Shown: piece by piece, positions 1 to 32,499 of the stretch
Numbering within the stretch: position 1 is the stretch's first letter
Layout: the number at the start of each line of letters is the position of its first letter
From: Kuschelorhynchus macadamiae
Lineage: Eukaryota; Arthropoda; Insecta; Coleoptera; Curculionidae
NCBI GenBank assembly: GCA_030620095.1
Contig: JAUTXW010000331.1
Location: 186,001-250,000, forward strand
Length of the DNA stretch: 64,000 nucleotides
Reading direction: 5' to 3'
The notes under the pieces: model-generated
What the model saw: the letters and a program-made list of their open reading frames with translations, nothing else
Told to the model about the DNA's origin: nothing
Database searches by the model: none
Position numbers and translations under genes: made by a program

Positions 1-388
1 TATCCCCATTGGATTTTTTTCCTTTGTGGATATATTAAATCTATTATTTATAAGAAAAAGCATAGTCCATACTTCGGCCTTCAATTTTACCATAAAGCAC
101 AAACAAATAACTAGCCGATAAGAATAACCTTTACTAAGAAATTAAACTTAATTCCCACTTTAAACTGGGAATTAGCTTTATTTCCCACTTTAAATAGTCA
201 TAATTTCCACTTTAAACTGTGAATTTCAAAAAAAAAGATATAGTGGGGCCCGAATATACTTTTGTATCTTTATACTTAATCTGCTACAAAAACTTGATAT
301 GAATGTATCTCAGTGTCATGTAGTTATCCTGCACAATATTTTTAAGTTCACGTTTTTCAAAACTAATAAAATATATTTTAGTTTTCAG
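1..388. other. AASDH intron, AT-rich
   Basis: No coding exon is recognised before the acceptor TTTTCAG that ends at 388. Because the exon starting at 389 is already inside an adenylation domain, this stretch should be intron sequence and the N-terminal exons lie before the window. Confidence 0.6.
151..228. repeat. three imperfect tandem copies of a CCACTTTAAA unit
   Basis: Three closely spaced copies of a unit containing CCACTTTAAA occur near 153, 183 and 207. The first is also palindromic: AATTCCCA and TGGGAATT flank CTTTAAAC. It is a short local duplication in the AASDH intron with no evident function. Confidence 0.6.
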
Positions 389-21705
<21,317 letters not shown>

Positions 21706-22471
21706 GTATGCATTTTCTTTTATTTTGTTTGTTTCGTTATTCTTAGGTGTTCAGGTTAAATTACGTTTTGGACATTATTTTGAAAATGAAATATATAATT
21801 ATAGCTTTGCATTTGGTTTTGTTAGCGTGGCCGCCGCGAAACACGTGCAAGAAGTGCATCGCACGCGGCCCTGCGTTTTATATCACTATACCCGCAAAAT
21901 TTCGCGATGCCTTTGTCAGATAATTCGCACTTAATTCATATAGTTTATATTGAATTCAATATTTGACATTTCAGAACTACTATGCTGTTGCAACGTGCCA
22001 CTGACCACATTAAAAATTTATAAAAAACGATATTTATGTTATGTGCAAAATGTTTGCTTTAAAAAAAAATCGATTTTGGTTACCGACCATCATATATACC
22101 TGCAGTGTGGCTTTCTTTAAGCGCGGATCACCCCAATAAAACTCTATCGTCCGATTTTGATGAACTTTTTATAGAGTGTTAAAAATTTGTCTTTATCTTT
22201 AAAACATGCTGCTTCTTTTCTTTGTGGAAATTTAAAAAATTATATTAAGCATTAAGCACTCCCTTAAAGGGAATTGTCACATTTCATTAAAAAAAAATAG
22301 TATAATTCTGCGGCAAATGGAAATTCACACATTGTCTTATACATTTATTTTTTCTAATCAAGTAACTCATGGAATTAACATTGAAATACAACTAAAATAT
22401 TTTTTTATTAAAAACATTGTGCAAAAGGCATAAGAACTATATTTTAGAATAACCGCTGCATGTGCAGATAT
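21706..22471. other. AASDH 3' flank / possible 3' UTR
   Basis: An AATAAA occurs at 22134-22139, but transcript end cannot be assigned. A GC-rich 70 bp patch at about 21826-21915 stands out from the AT-rich surroundings. No gene is recognised, except that the sequence from 22448 may belong to an exon interrupted by the BEL insertion. Confidence 0.45.
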
Positions 22472-22819
22472 TGTTCAGTATCAAAATAAGAAAGACTTTA
22501 AAAATGTGACAACAGTTACACAACGGCAACAGTGCGTCTTCGTCGAGGCAGCGCCCACCTTCCCATAAGCAGTTAACAGCAGCATGCGCGGGAAGAAACG
22601 AACAGTCAGTAGTGCGAGAACAACAGGTACATGCGCGCTGCTGCGCCATCAGAGTTCTCGCGAGAGAAACAAGCGTTTAAATATTTTATTCACCTTTAAT
22701 GTAAAGTTATTTTATTATAGTTATATTTTATCTTATTCGTGTGTTTTTATTTAACGTTAGAATTACCGAACCAGACTTATATTAATACAGTCCATATATA
22801 AAACAACTAATACTGTACA
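22472..22819 (+). repeat. BEL/Pao 5' LTR
   Basis: 348 bp, begins TGTTCAGTATC and ends TACTGTACA. Near-identical to 39253-39598. It contains CG-rich U3-like sequence and ATATTTTATTCACC farther in. After it, TGTTGGACCATCGG holds a candidate primer-binding site starting TGG, tRNA unassigned. Confidence 0.95.
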
Positions 22820-23064
22820 TGTTGGACCATCGGCCGGAAGCAGAACCGTGAGAAATCACCAAGTGTTGGAAAGCATCGTCGAAGAATCAGTGCAATAGGT
22901 GGGTCTTCCATAATTCCTTTGTTTTGCTTCCTAGTGCATGTAGTTTAAGACTGACTTCATTTGAATTAACGAGTTTTTATTGCTATAAAATTTTTAGCTA
23001 TTCAAGCAAATTTTATAACACGTTTCGGATATAATTCAGTTATCAAATTATTTGGTTTCTCAAC

Positions 23065-24415
23065 ATGGATCAAGAAAAACTCGTCAATAAGAGAGGTTCA
23101 GTCAAGGCAAAGTTAACCTTCAAAAATATTTTGCAAAGTTAGAAGTAAGTTATCCAAATTACAAAATAGACGATCAAACAGCATTTCTTGAGGTAGAGCA
23201 ACGCGCAGAACAATTTCAATCGATTGTAGATGAATATGAGGATGTACAAAATCAGATCGAGGCTCTTAGTGACAGTCCTCAAGCACAGTACGCGGATCGC
23301 GAAGCATTTGAGGCGGCCTTTTTCGGCGTTTTAGCAAAGTCGAAACGATTTTTATTGTCAATGTCTCCTAGCGGTAGCAGTAGGGGTAGTCAAGTGTCTT
23401 CACCAAGAAGTAGTCGTGCTTCTTCGCCAAAGGGCAGTCAAATTAGTCAAAGTTCAAGTAAGGGTTCAGTGTCAAGTCCGAATATTCAAGTAATTAACAG
23501 TGGTAGTAGTTCTGGTGTTAAACTTCCAGTAATCGAAATCTCGACATATGACAAATGGTTAGAGTTTAGGGATACTTACAAGTCACTTATTCATAAGAAT
23601 TCAAGTCTTTCGAACATTCAGAAATATCATTACTTAAGAGCTTACCTAGGTTCGAGTGTACTTGAAATTATCGCTAGTTTAGAGTTTTCTGAGTCTAATT
23701 ACGAGAATGCATGGCAATTAATTTGTGATCGATTTAATAACAATAGGATTCTCATTCAAAATCACATAAAAGGTCTTTTTAACATAGATAAAGTATACGA
23801 GAAGGCATCGAGTGCTTTGAGAAAATTAGTAGGCAGTGTTGCCAAACATCTTAGGGCGTTTAATACTCTGAATGAACCGACTGATTCATGGGGCACTTTG
23901 ATTATTTATTTGGTAACAACAAAACTAGATGACGTCACATTAAGAAAGTGGGAACAAGCGCGTTCTGCATATAAAACACCGACTTTAAACAATCTAAGCA
24001 CATTTTTGACAGAAAGAGCAGATCTTCTTGAGTCAATGGAACAAAATAAACCAAATAAACAATATTCCGACAAACGATCTAGAAGGTTAAAAATATTTGC
24101 ATCTGGCAATGAAACCGAGTCATTGGTAAAGTTAAAGTGTTTTTTTGTTCGAAAGAGCATTTGATTAAAGATTGTTCGGATTTTTTAAGGCTAAATGTAA
24201 ATGACAGGTTAGAACAAATCAAGAAAAAACATTTGTGCTTAAATTGTTTAAGATCAGGGCATATTTACAGGCAATGCTTTTCAGGATCTTGTAAGACTTG
24301 TAAATCTAAACACCATACGTTGTTACATACACAGTGTTATGAGCGAACGAATAATAAGAGTTGTCACACTCTTTCTCTGTTTGATAGCAAAGAGTATGTA
24401 TTTGTTTTAAGATAA
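23065..24415 (+). pseudogene. gag: BEL/Pao gag (frameshifted)
   Basis: The ATG at 23065 opens MDQEKLVNKRG and runs to a stop near 23140. The rest is in another frame (VSYPNYKIDDQTAFLEVEQR onward), so one frameshift lies near 23120. The serine-rich linker (23355 on) precedes a DUF1759 block (LPVIEISTYDKWLEFRD, then HYLRAYLGSSVLEIIASL). A second frameshift near 24140 precedes the zinc knuckle region with HLCLNCLRSGHIYRQC and CKTCKSKHHTLLH. The gypsy element is inserted right after, at 24362. Confidence 0.88.
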
Positions 24416-27400
24416 TATAAATCTACACTAAGTGGTTGATTGAAAGAGAGGCAGTAAAGTTAGTGTGCAAATCACCGACTGCTCAGGGAGATTGGTTCGT
24501 TTTCTATTTATAAGGGCGCCAACAGTTCTATACCAGTTGACTGTTAACCACTCTAGATGTTATGAGTACCACTCCTCAAAACCACTAAGATAAAATTAAT
24601 TAAAGTTAATAGTAAAAAAAACAAAAAGCATATTCAACAAATAACATTTATTAACAAGTTCAGTGCTCCCCAAAATATTTCCAGAAATATGTATCTCCTG
24701 TAGGTTATTTTATATAACATATGAAAGAAATTAGCCTTAATTGAAGTTTTTTTTTTTAAAATGACAATTGACTGTGTAATGATCCTATGTTAATCAGTTT
24801 TCATACCTCATATGCTGAGAGAAAAATCTAAAGTATATTCAAATAAAGATCACTATTCAAATATTAGATCAACTGTGTAAAATGTTTTATGAAAATAGCT
24901 AAAGAATCACAAAACAACAAACTAAATAAAGTAATACGGATGAGAAAAGAAATTTTCAATCAGCTAATGACAGGTAAGAGTAATAGACTCCAAAATCTAT
25001 AAATGTTTATAAAGAAAATCTTTAAGTTGTTTTAATTTACCGAACAATTTGATCTAACAGTAAAAATGTATCAAAAGATGCAAAATAATCAAGCAATTAA
25101 TTAACTTCATTAATTCGAATACAATTAACAATAACAGAATAAAAGAAAAGGGTATTATGTGAATCTAAGAGCAAGCAAATAACAAGAAAAATTTATATAA
25201 CTAAGTTTCAAATCCAATCACTAATATTACCTAACAAATTGACACCATTGTTTTATATCAAAATATCTTTCTAAAGCAAGTAAATACAATAAATCATAAA
25301 TATCATCACATATTCCAGTAGTGTTACCTGTCTATAACACTTCTTATATACCTTGTATAAACTAACTAGATCTTATAAGTTAAAATTTCAAGATGTGATC
25401 ACACTTTACAACAACACTGTAACTTAAAGTATATTATACTATCAAATGTTGGCAGAAACCAATAGACTATTGTGTCATAAACCTATACTGTGATGTTCTA
25501 TATCTTAAAGCCTACCATACGGTCAAATGTTGACAAAAACCTATAGATTATTGTGTCCTAAACTTATAATGTGATATTTGAGTATCAGCATGAGTTATAA
25601 AGTAAAAATAATCTTATTGACAACACCAATAATCATGGTTTATGCACACCAGCAGTAGTTAGAACTTTATATCTAAAAGTATACTCTACACTCAAAAGAA
25701 ACAGAAAAAGTCATAAAGTTGATCAGCAATAAACAATAAAGTCAATTCAGCACAAGGGATGTTAAAATTAAGATACTTATCTAAGTGTCTATCAGCATCG
25801 GTGACTTAGATCAGCAGTCTATGATGTAAGTGTCATCGAAGACATTTCCAGCAGGAAAACTGGGTACGTACACATTTAAGTACTAGGTAACAGACTTCTG
25901 TTCCACTTAAAATGACACATCTAGGTTCAAACCCTGGTTAGGAGAACAGGAACAAGAAGTAGAAGAGGAGGGAGAAGAAGAAAAAAAACCCTAGAATAGT
26001 ACAAACGTCTAAGATTTACACCCCAAATAAAAGTATATAGGTCTGTTTAACAACTCAACACCCAGTATATCAAATAAAGAAAATAATTCCAAACAAAAAT
26101 GTATCAATATTTTCCAGCTTGACTTCATTTAAACCAATTTACCCAAATTACAAAAAATCTTAAGTCATTCTATTATAGAAATTCAAAATATTAGGCTCGT
26201 AGATGTCTATTATGATACATAATATTATCAACTACAACCCCTTAACATTATATACAAAATATAAGCAACATATCTATTAATTAATACTAATATAGGTACA
26301 TTACTGCCCTTATAGTGAATAGTAACAAGAATCCACCCTTAAAATCTTGTAAATATCAATACAAAATATCATTACTCCGGTATAAGTAAGCTAATATAAG
26401 ATGTTACAGACAGAAAATGTAAATCACTGATACAATATTGTTCAATTTTGCCAAATTGGTTAAAGCAGATAGCATGTATTTATATCTTATAAGGTTGTTT
26501 CGGTCTTCAAAGAAATATGAAAATTAAAGTAATTTTTATAGATATATAGGCCTCTTTCCTAATTATAACATACACCTGTAATAGTTGTGTTGTTCTTCTT
26601 ATTAAAGAAAACAAATTCTCCCCAATGTATTTACTATTCTTTACTTTATGCAAACTTAAATAACAATTGGCTTATGGAGGTTACAAATAGACCTTTTTGT
26701 ATTGCAGAAATAAACTTAATAATTATAACAAACATAAGGTATATATACATTCAGCACATATCTTAAGAAAATGAAAAGTACTATTGAATACATTGTTTGC
26801 TACACAAATCAAAGGGCAATCAAGACTGTCTCCATAGCTCTTAATTTCAATAAATAAAATAACTCTGTGGCCTTGTATTTACTTTTTAATAAGAGAACTA
26901 AGTAACAAAAAAAATAACCCCCTTTTTATATATAAACAAAAAGACCTTAGTCTAACTATATCTAAGCTAGAGGTTAGAACATAACCTATAAAAAATAATA
27001 TGGCAAAATACAAGAAAATATGTACAGGGAAAATATATCACATTTTAGTGAATATAAAATTGGGTTATCTTACCTTATTTGATGGTAAAGGGTTTCTTAT
27101 TAGTCATTTCGTAAAGTTTGTCCCATCAAAAAGATATGGTAGGTGGTCAAGTGCAGTTAAAACTTCACAAGAGAGTAATAAAAGGTTCCTCAACCAAAAA
27201 TATTAAGGTACAACGTAATTAAATACACATAGGAGCCTTTTTAACTAAGTTGCCGACGTAAATCCCAAAAGATGGCCTGGATTAAAACAGGATCAATTCG
27301 CCGACAAACTTTCATACTTAACCTTCACCTTCCAGAGAGACAAGAAGCTTAACCTACCTCACCACCAGGTCAAGGAAGCAGTAGGGGGATGACAATCCGT

Positions 27401-27676
27401 CAGTGGTGCCACTTTACTAAAATCAAACGGACCAAATCTGGACAACAGATCAGCCAATCCCTGAGCTGGATCACAGGAAAGAAAAAATATTTAAAGGAGA
27501 AGAAAGTAAAATTACTAATTGAACAAAACTAAGGCGCCATCTACACGAAGACTAGTGAATTGCCTCAATATGAAGCGGAAGATTTCGCTAAGCAGAGACC
27601 ACGAGCACCTTACTACATCGATAGGAGACTTACAGTATTTATGCATTAAAATGTAGTGACGAAATTAAAATGTACA
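24362..27676 (-). repeat. gypsy 3' LTR, unusually long (3315 bp)
   Basis: Plus-strand ends are TGTCACACTC and AATGTACA. It is co-linear with 32500-35858 through its whole length, with scattered substitutions and short indels. It is very AT-rich. The small frame at 27000-27206 recurs in the other LTR and has no known domain. Confidence 0.93.
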
Positions 27677-27686
27677 CCCCTTTCCC
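27677..27686 (-). other. gypsy polypurine tract
   Basis: The minus strand reads GGGAAAGGGG directly before the LTR start TGTACATTTT, the expected position of a plus-strand primer. Confidence 0.8.
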
Positions 27687-27986
27687 ATCGAAAGGAGGGA
27701 AACTTACTACTAAAAGCTGACCGACGATAAGCCCTAAATAAAAAAATATATCATTACATAGAGCTAAGGTAAAGGAATTACATTTTCCAGTCGCCCATGA
27801 CACTATACTTTAGAGCCCACTGAGAGGAATGTTCAAAAGGTAAAAGGTAAGGATAAGTCCTAAAAGAAATGACTAATAGAAAAACTAAGGTAAGTATAAG
27901 AGAAAAGAAATATTAAATCATTACTCTAAATAATCAGTAACCCCATCAAAGGGATACAAAACGTAACCAAGGCATGGTAGCGATAA

Positions 27987-29141
27987 CTACAAAAGGTACA
28001 ATAACAATAAAGCTAATGCTAAAACAAGAAAAACAAACACAGGTTCCAGGCTAACTTGCCCTGCAGGGTTTCGGAACTTCCAAAAAGCGTGCCCAAAACA
28101 ATTTACACTCCAATAAAGATATTTGGTTAGAGTGTGGCCAGCGTGCGTTACGTGACACCTCAAGAAACATGGGAGCACCTCGTTCATTGGTCTTGAATCA
28201 GGCATAATAAATAAAGGTGTATGTCCAGTAGTTTCATGTCGAGAAGTTCTAAAAGCACATCCGATTGCAGCAAGGTTTTCATCCCAAGTATGATGATTTG
28301 TTTGGTCTATGTAGGTACGAATCATTGTCTTAATCACTCTGTTAACTCTTTCAGTAGGATCAGCACGAGGATAATAATGAGCTGTATAGAATATTCTAGT
28401 TTTATATTTTTGGCATAAATTCTTAAATTCATTGGATTTCATCGGAACGCCATTGTCACAGATTGTGGTAAAAATATGCCATCTTCTATAGACTTCACAA
28501 GGAATTTTGCGGTAGCAGACCGAGTGGAAAATAAAATATTATATTTGCTGAAATAGTCAGTAACTACAAGAACATGAGTGCTTCCTTGTTTAGAACGAGG
28601 AAATGGACCAATATAATCCAAACTGATACATTGCTAAGGTTCACTAATATCTGGGCGATTACCCATCAAACCAGGAGGTACTTTTTGTTCAACTTTATGT
28701 TGTGCATACAATTTACATGCCTTGGCCAAAAGAATAGTTGGTGAATTTTCCAATAAGTTTTGAATGATCCAACATGACCAGCAGCAGGTATATCATGACA
28801 GCGATTGAAAATGTCTTTTCTATGGTCTTTAGGTATAACTATTTTCCAAGAGCTAACATTAGCAGAAAAGTTAGGAGTCTGAGTATTAACATGTTTATAA
28901 AGATTATTATTTTCTATTTTCCAAGATGGAAATTTGGAAGGTTTGTCTTCTATTCTTTTAATGATATGATATGATACCATTTATCAGTAGTGTTAGAGAA
29001 GTCTAGTGGTGTAAAAGTGTCATCTGGATTCACAACATTAATTGAAACTGGAACAGATCTTGATAAAAAATCAGGAACAATATGTTCTTTTCCTTTACGA
29101 TGAATTAGTTCATAATCATAGGGTTGTAATCTGAGAGCCAA
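27987..29141 (-). pseudogene. pol: gypsy integrase and linker (broken)
   Basis: Minus-strand pieces: 28950-29141 with LRLQPYDYELIHRKGKEHIV (end of RNase H), 28666-28980 with RCHDIPAAGHVGSFKTYWKI (integrase zinc-binding region), 28439-28621 starting MDYIGPFPRSKQGSTHVLVV (core domain with the first Asp), and 27987-28442 with HYYPRADPTERVNRVIKTMI, the region carrying the catalytic Glu-type helix. They are in different frames, so several frameshifts intervene. The C-terminus ends in a hydrophobic, leucine-rich tail that is probably decayed sequence. Confidence 0.82.
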
Positions 29142-30786
29142 GCGAGCTAAACGACCTTGTGGATCTTTTAGATTATGTAACCAAAGTAAAGAGTAATGAT
29201 CAGCGATAATTTTGAAGTGAACACCTTCTAAGCAATGACGTAGCTTTTCAACACTCCAAATGTCAGGTTTTGCTCCTGTCTTGTAAGTGATCTGGATAAG
29301 TAAGATATAACTTTTTCACCATCTTCAAATTGTTGCGATAGAACAGCTCCTAAACCAAATGAAGCATCACACTGCAAAGTAAAAGTACGTTCGAAATCTG
29401 GGCAGGTGAGTACTGGTGCGGTAACTAAAGATTATTTCAGTGAAGTGAAGGCATTTTGACAATCAGGTGTCCATTCTCATTTGACATTCTGTTTGGTTAA
29501 TTTTGTGATTGGAGCCACAACAGTGGCAAAGTTTGGAACAAAATGACGATACCATGAATCTTCTAATTTCTGTAATGTTTTTCGGAGGTGGTATATCTAC
29601 AATTGCTTCAACCTTTTCTTGGTCTAGTCTTAAACCATGTTTATCGACTATATAACCTAAGTATCGAAGTTCAGGTCTACAAAAGTGACATTTTTCCAAA
29701 GAGACTATTAAGCCTGCATTCTTCAAACGGTCTAAAAATTAAGCTAAGTAAGTTCACATGCTCATCAAATGTCTTGCTTATGATTATGATGTCGTCTAAA
29801 TATACCATTACATTATTTTCTAAGTCAGCTCCCAATACGTTATCTATAACACGTTGCCAAGTAGCTGGGCTGTTTGACAGACCAAATGGCATCCTACAGA
29901 ATTGATATAATCCACGGCCAGGTACTCTGAAAGCAGTGTATTCTTTAGATGACTCACTTAAAGGTATTTGCTAGAAGGCAGATTTTATGTCTATCGAGCT
30001 TAAGTAATGGGCGTTTCTAAGTATATCTAGTATAGCAGAAATATAAGGTATTGGATAGGCATCTTTTTTACTTCTAGAATTAACCATGCGAAAATCTATA
30101 CAAAACCTGTATAAACCATCCTTTTTTTCTAAACATACAGGGCTAGACCAAGGACTTTTTGATTTTTCAATTACTCCCAAAGAAATCATTTCATCAAAGT
30201 GTTCATCAATTATCTTTTGTGTAAAAGGCGACACTGGATAATATCTTTGCTTTATAGGTTTAGTACCAGTTTCCATTTCGATAACATGTTCTGTGGCATT
30301 GCAACAACCGAGTCCGGTACCCATCAGAGCTAATTTGTCTTTGACAAGGTTCTTCAGTCCAGTAAGGGAATCTTCTTCCAAAATACTGCAAATTTGAGGG
30401 TATTCTGAGTCTTCAATAAAGTGCCAAACATCCTGTCTGAGATCTGGGATAATTTGCATAGTTTTCCAAAAGTCTATACCAAGGATGAGTTTGTGATGTA
30501 AGTCAGGCAGAACAAGAACATCAATTAAACAAGTTTTCCCCATAAGGGTCATCGGTACTTGAAGGTAGCCAGTACTTGTACATTTTTGTCCATTAGCAAC
30601 TGTGCAGTTAGAAATATTTTTAATCAATTTGTATCCAAGACTTTCCAGAAGTTTAAGACCAGGTAATCCTACTATTGTTCTTGAGGCTCCAGAATCTAAT
30701 AATCCTAGCATAGGGTATCCTAATATTTGAACTTGTAAATAGGGTCGTTGATCACCTTCGGCATGAGATATGATATAGTCCAGCAA
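29142..30786 (-). pseudogene. pol: gypsy protease, reverse transcriptase and RNase H (broken)
   Basis: From 30786 on the minus strand: protease motif LLDSGASRTIVG, then RT with GVIEKSKSPWSSPVCLEKKD, YRFCIDFRMVN and SSIDIKSAF, followed by a premature TAG (about 29968-29970) where a tryptophan codon is expected. The frame continues QIPLSESSKEYTAFRVPGRG, MPFGLSNSPATWQRVID and the catalytic VMVYLDDIIIIS. A frameshift near 29740 leads into LRYLGYIVDKHGLRLDQEKV and RNase H sequence down to about 29142. Confidence 0.88.
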
Positions 30787-30811
30787 AATTTGTATGGTCG
30801 GTAATGAAACA

Positions 30812-32177
30812 CTATTGAGAGAAGTCTTCCGACCTAATGACTCCCTCTTGGATAGTTTTCCGAGGCATTACACTTTGTGCAAGTGCGCACTGTCGCATCA
30901 GGCTTTCCACATCTATAACAATGTATGCTTTTGGGCAGTCTCTATTGACATGTCCTTCCTGCTTGCAATTCCAACAGGTCACTTTTGTTCTATTAGGAGT
31001 CTCTCTCTGATGAAGAGGGTATAATGGCTGAGGTGTTGAAGACGAATCAGTCATGAGATACAAAAGCAAAATCTGGCTCGACAAAATCACTTTTCTTCCT
31101 ACGTGCAGGTGGTACATAGGTATCAACTCTAAATTTCTTAGTTTCTAGTTTAAGGCATTCATTTTCCAATTCTTCTAAAGAATTTACAACAGGTAGTTGG
31201 GTAGTGTAAAAGGGTGACAAGTTTCTTGAGATTATGTCCAATTGCACATCTTCAGGAATTCCTCCATATCTTCTGAATAAAGCGTTCATTGAGGATAAAA
31301 ATTCCACAATACTCTCAGATGAATCTTGAGTACGGTCAAGGATTTCCCTAAATAAACGTGAACGATAATCTGATGGTTCAAAATTTTTGATTAAAAGATC
31401 AGATAAAGACTTCCAAGATGTTAGTCTGTGCCTATTTGCTCGGTACCAAGTTAGAGCTTTTCCTGCGAATAAGTCTATGGCAGTATCAAACAAGTCTTTT
31501 TCAGAAACTCTTCGTGCAATACACAACTCCTTAGCTCTTTCCAAAAAGCTATGAACTGACAAGCCTTTAATGTCTCCAGAAAATTTGAGTCCCCATTTTT
31601 CAATGTGCGGTTGTTTAAACTTTGAAGTAGCACCTCGATTGCGATTAGGTGTAGAACTAAGTCCAACATCTTCACTGGAATCAGATGAACTGTCAGCATC
31701 TTGAGTACCTCTGAGGTGAGTAGATTCTAGCAACATACTAAGGTGAAGGAAGATCTTGACGAAACATAGTGTCCAAGTTATCAAGGGCATGCAGTACATC
31801 CACAAGTAAATTTGACCTTTCGGTAGCTTCTTCAGCAGTTAAGTTAGGAATTGGATTTCGATTAATTCTATTCAAAAGGTGAACTAGACATGACTGAATT
31901 CTGTCAAATCTGTTTCTAATATTTTCACCAGAAATGTACCAAATGAAGCAGTCAGATTGTCCAATGTAGTCCGGATATAGGTTTTCTCTTCAACAAATTT
32001 AAGGTTGTAAGGGGGAATATTTAATGGTTTACTTTTCTTTTCTATTTGAATTATAGGGCGAAGTGTGGACCTCAATTCCTTTACAGTTTTGGAATCATCA
32101 GCAATAATACCTCTGATATTTAGCTTGTACAAAAGCATATCCTTTTTAAGGTAGTTAATCTCTATATTGTAGTCCAT
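30812..32177 (-). pseudogene. gag: gypsy gag (broken)
   Basis: It starts at the ATG ending at 32177 (MDYNIEINYLKKDMLLYKLN). A stop at about 31884 interrupts it. It resumes with the Gag core (KWGLKFSGDIKGLSVHSFLE, TWYRANRHRLTSWKSL, SESIVEFLSSMNALFRRYGG) in 31047-31805. A frameshift then leads to a CCHC zinc knuckle, CWNCKQEGHVNRDCP, in 30812-31126. The order and motifs match arthropod Ty3/gypsy Gag. Confidence 0.85.
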
Positions 32178-32475
32178 TTTGGCAATATCAAAATTAATTT
32201 ATCAGTAAAATTCCCGAGCAAATATAATATTCAATAATATAGTATAATAAACTGTCTATTAGACAAGTTTCAAAGATATAAGTAGGTAAAAATACATATA
32301 TGAAAGCAAAAATATATATATGCAAAAGATAAATGTCAATAGGCAATTAGCAATAAGATATAAACCTGAAATAAAGAAATGAGTATAGGAAAACTGATTA
32401 TATAAGCAAGCGAGAACTTCAATTAAGGTAAACAGATAGACCTATCTAACTCTATATCAATAACATAATCAACAC

Positions 32476-32496
32476 GCCCCCAACGTTGGGCGCCAA
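32476..32496 (-). other. gypsy primer-binding site (tRNA-Lys type)
   Basis: Starting four bases inside the 5' LTR edge, the minus strand reads TGGCGCCCAACGTTGGGGGC. The first 13 bases equal the lysine-tRNA primer-binding site known from retroviruses (TGGCGCCCAACGT), then diverge by about two inserted bases. Confidence 0.7.
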
Positions 32497-32499
32497 AAT

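Noticed and set aside
22437..22649. Cysteine-rich small minus frame, repeated at 39212-39430
   Set aside because: Lies within the BEL LTRs, so the repetition is the LTR pair. No protein family fits.
27000..27206. 68-codon plus frame repeated at 35189-35374
   Set aside because: Repetition is explained by the two LTR copies. The frame has no known domain and different start contexts in the two copies.
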